7,262 nt of DNA, taken from NCBI RefSeq assembly GCF_910586915.1, contig NZ_CAJULN010000073.1, positions 1-7,262 of the forward strand, given 5' to 3'. The stretch is from an uncultured Bacteroides sp. (lineage in GTDB: Bacteria; Bacteroidota; Bacteroidia; Bacteroidales; Bacteroidaceae). Shown piece by piece: positions 6,552 through 7,262 of this stretch (position 1 is the stretch's first letter; each line of letters opens with the position of its first letter). A program made the position numbers and the translations under genes. The notes beneath the pieces were generated by a model. It did not search any database. It had not been told where the DNA came from and was given only the letters and a program-made list of their open reading frames with translations.

Positions 6552-6558
6552 TTTCCTA

Positions 6559-7262
6559 TTATTCAAAGTCCAGTTTTACTAATTCAAAATTCTTAGTGAA
6601 ACGTATGAAAAATACTTTCTTGTTGATAAATCCGCCCCAGTTGTTCACGCGCTGGAATTTGAATCCGGTCTGTATGGGAGTCAGGTTCATTTTTAGCAGG
6701 TTGTTTTCGAGTTCCGAACCGTAGCGAGATAATCCTTTCAGGAAAAAGAAGCCGGTGTCGAACCCGAGCATGGCATAGTTGGGACATCCGCTTACTAAGT
6801 CTTTACTGTACCACCTGTGATAATTGTTGGTAAATTGTACGGCAGCCGGAAACAGGTTGTTCGTATAGAACGATGAATAGAAATATGTATCCAGCTCGAA
6901 GAAGCTCTCCAAATGGTCATTGGTATAAGTTTGCCATTCCGGATAGCCGAACAGGTGGATGTTTTGTTCGGGAGTATCTCTGACAAGTAAAGTCAACTGC
7001 GGGAGTGCTTTGATAAGCAATACTTTACTGCTTGAAGTTGGGATAAAGACATTATCCTTTCCACTGCGAAGTGCTGCCTTCAAAGTCTCTTTCGTTACGC
7101 TTTCGCTTACCGTTTGCATGGAGATTCCTTTATTTTTCAATTCCTGTTTCAGTCCGTTGATAAACTCGGCTTTCTCTTTGTCGGCTATTGCCGATTCGAC
7201 AAAGATGACGTGGACATTGGGGAACTGGCGGGTGAAATGCTCATAAACTTCCGAGTATAAGT
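6559..7262 (-). CDS. Periplasmic-binding-protein-like protein, 5' end outside window
   Basis: The frame is open to the window edge and gives 233 residues of the C-terminal part, ending in a TAA at 6561-6559. An internal TTG at 7140 is not a start, since coding sequence continues upstream. The visible part resembles the type I periplasmic-binding fold: alternating strands and helices such as NVHVIFVESAIAD, NVFIPTSSSKVLLIKALPQL, IHLFGYPEWQTYTNDHLESF and YAMLGFDTGFFFLKGLSRYG. Related Bacteroidota proteins often carry a signal peptide and LysM repeats at the N-terminus; that region is not visible here. No ABC-transporter genes are in the window, so it may not be a transport protein. Ligand unknown. 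The stop lies seven bases before the ATG of the barrel gene, so the two are almost surely cotranscribed and translationally close. Confidence 0.68.
   Translation of the reverse strand, partial: LYSEVYEHFTRQFPNVHVIFVESAIADKEKAEFINGLKQELKNKGISMQTVSESVTKETLKAALRSGKDNVFIPTSSSKVLLIKALPQLTLLVRDTPEQNIHLFGYPEWQTYTNDHLESFFELDTYFYSSFYTNNLFPAAVQFTNNYHRWYSKDLVSGCPNYAMLGFDTGFFFLKGLSRYGSELENNLLKMNLTPIQTGFKFQRVNNWGGFINKKVFFIRFTKNFELVKLDFE

Overview
The window looks like chromosomal DNA of a gut-type Bacteroidota, most likely a Bacteroides species. Four things point there. A promoter upstream of bamD matches the Bacteroides -33/-7 consensus (TTG, 20 bases, TAnnTTTG). Shine-Dalgarno sequences are weak or absent before several genes. 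The genes include families typical of the phylum: a DUF4293 membrane protein, a PorT-like barrel and a long Rpb6-type omega subunit. GC content is moderate. Genus is inferred from these features, not from a search.

Layout. Positions 1-1802 (minus) hold the first 600 codons of uvrB, whose 3' end lies outside the window. A 133-base divergent spacer separates it from a rightward set: a PaaK-type phenylacetate-CoA ligase (1936-3234), a spacer with four degenerate 22-bp tandem units, and a small tandem ACT-domain protein (3466-3891). The lipoprotein gene bamD (4010-4813) follows under its own promoter. An omega-type RNA polymerase subunit gene (4828-5163) lies 14 bases downstream, and then a DUF4293 four-helix membrane protein (5271-5714) after a 107-base leader with a long imperfect hairpin. 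A strong palindromic terminator at 5758-5800 closes this set and also serves the convergent leftward pair. That pair is the C-terminal part of a periplasmic-binding-protein-like protein (6559-7262, cut by the window edge), followed a few bases later by a PorT-like outer-membrane beta-barrel (5817-6551).

How the genes relate. UvrB is nucleotide-excision repair and appears unrelated to its neighbours. PaaK and the ACT protein are plausibly one metabolic module handling aromatic acids, with the ACT protein as a candidate ligand sensor. BamD and omega are core envelope-assembly and transcription proteins placed next to each other. The leftward pair looks like an envelope unit of unknown role.

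Most of the window is ordinary housekeeping sequence. I see no mobile element, CRISPR array, RNA gene or defence system. The parts most worth a second look are the structured leader before DUF4293, the 22-bp repeats, the PaaK-ACT pair, and the binding-protein/barrel pair. No stretch over 300 bases lacks a gene.
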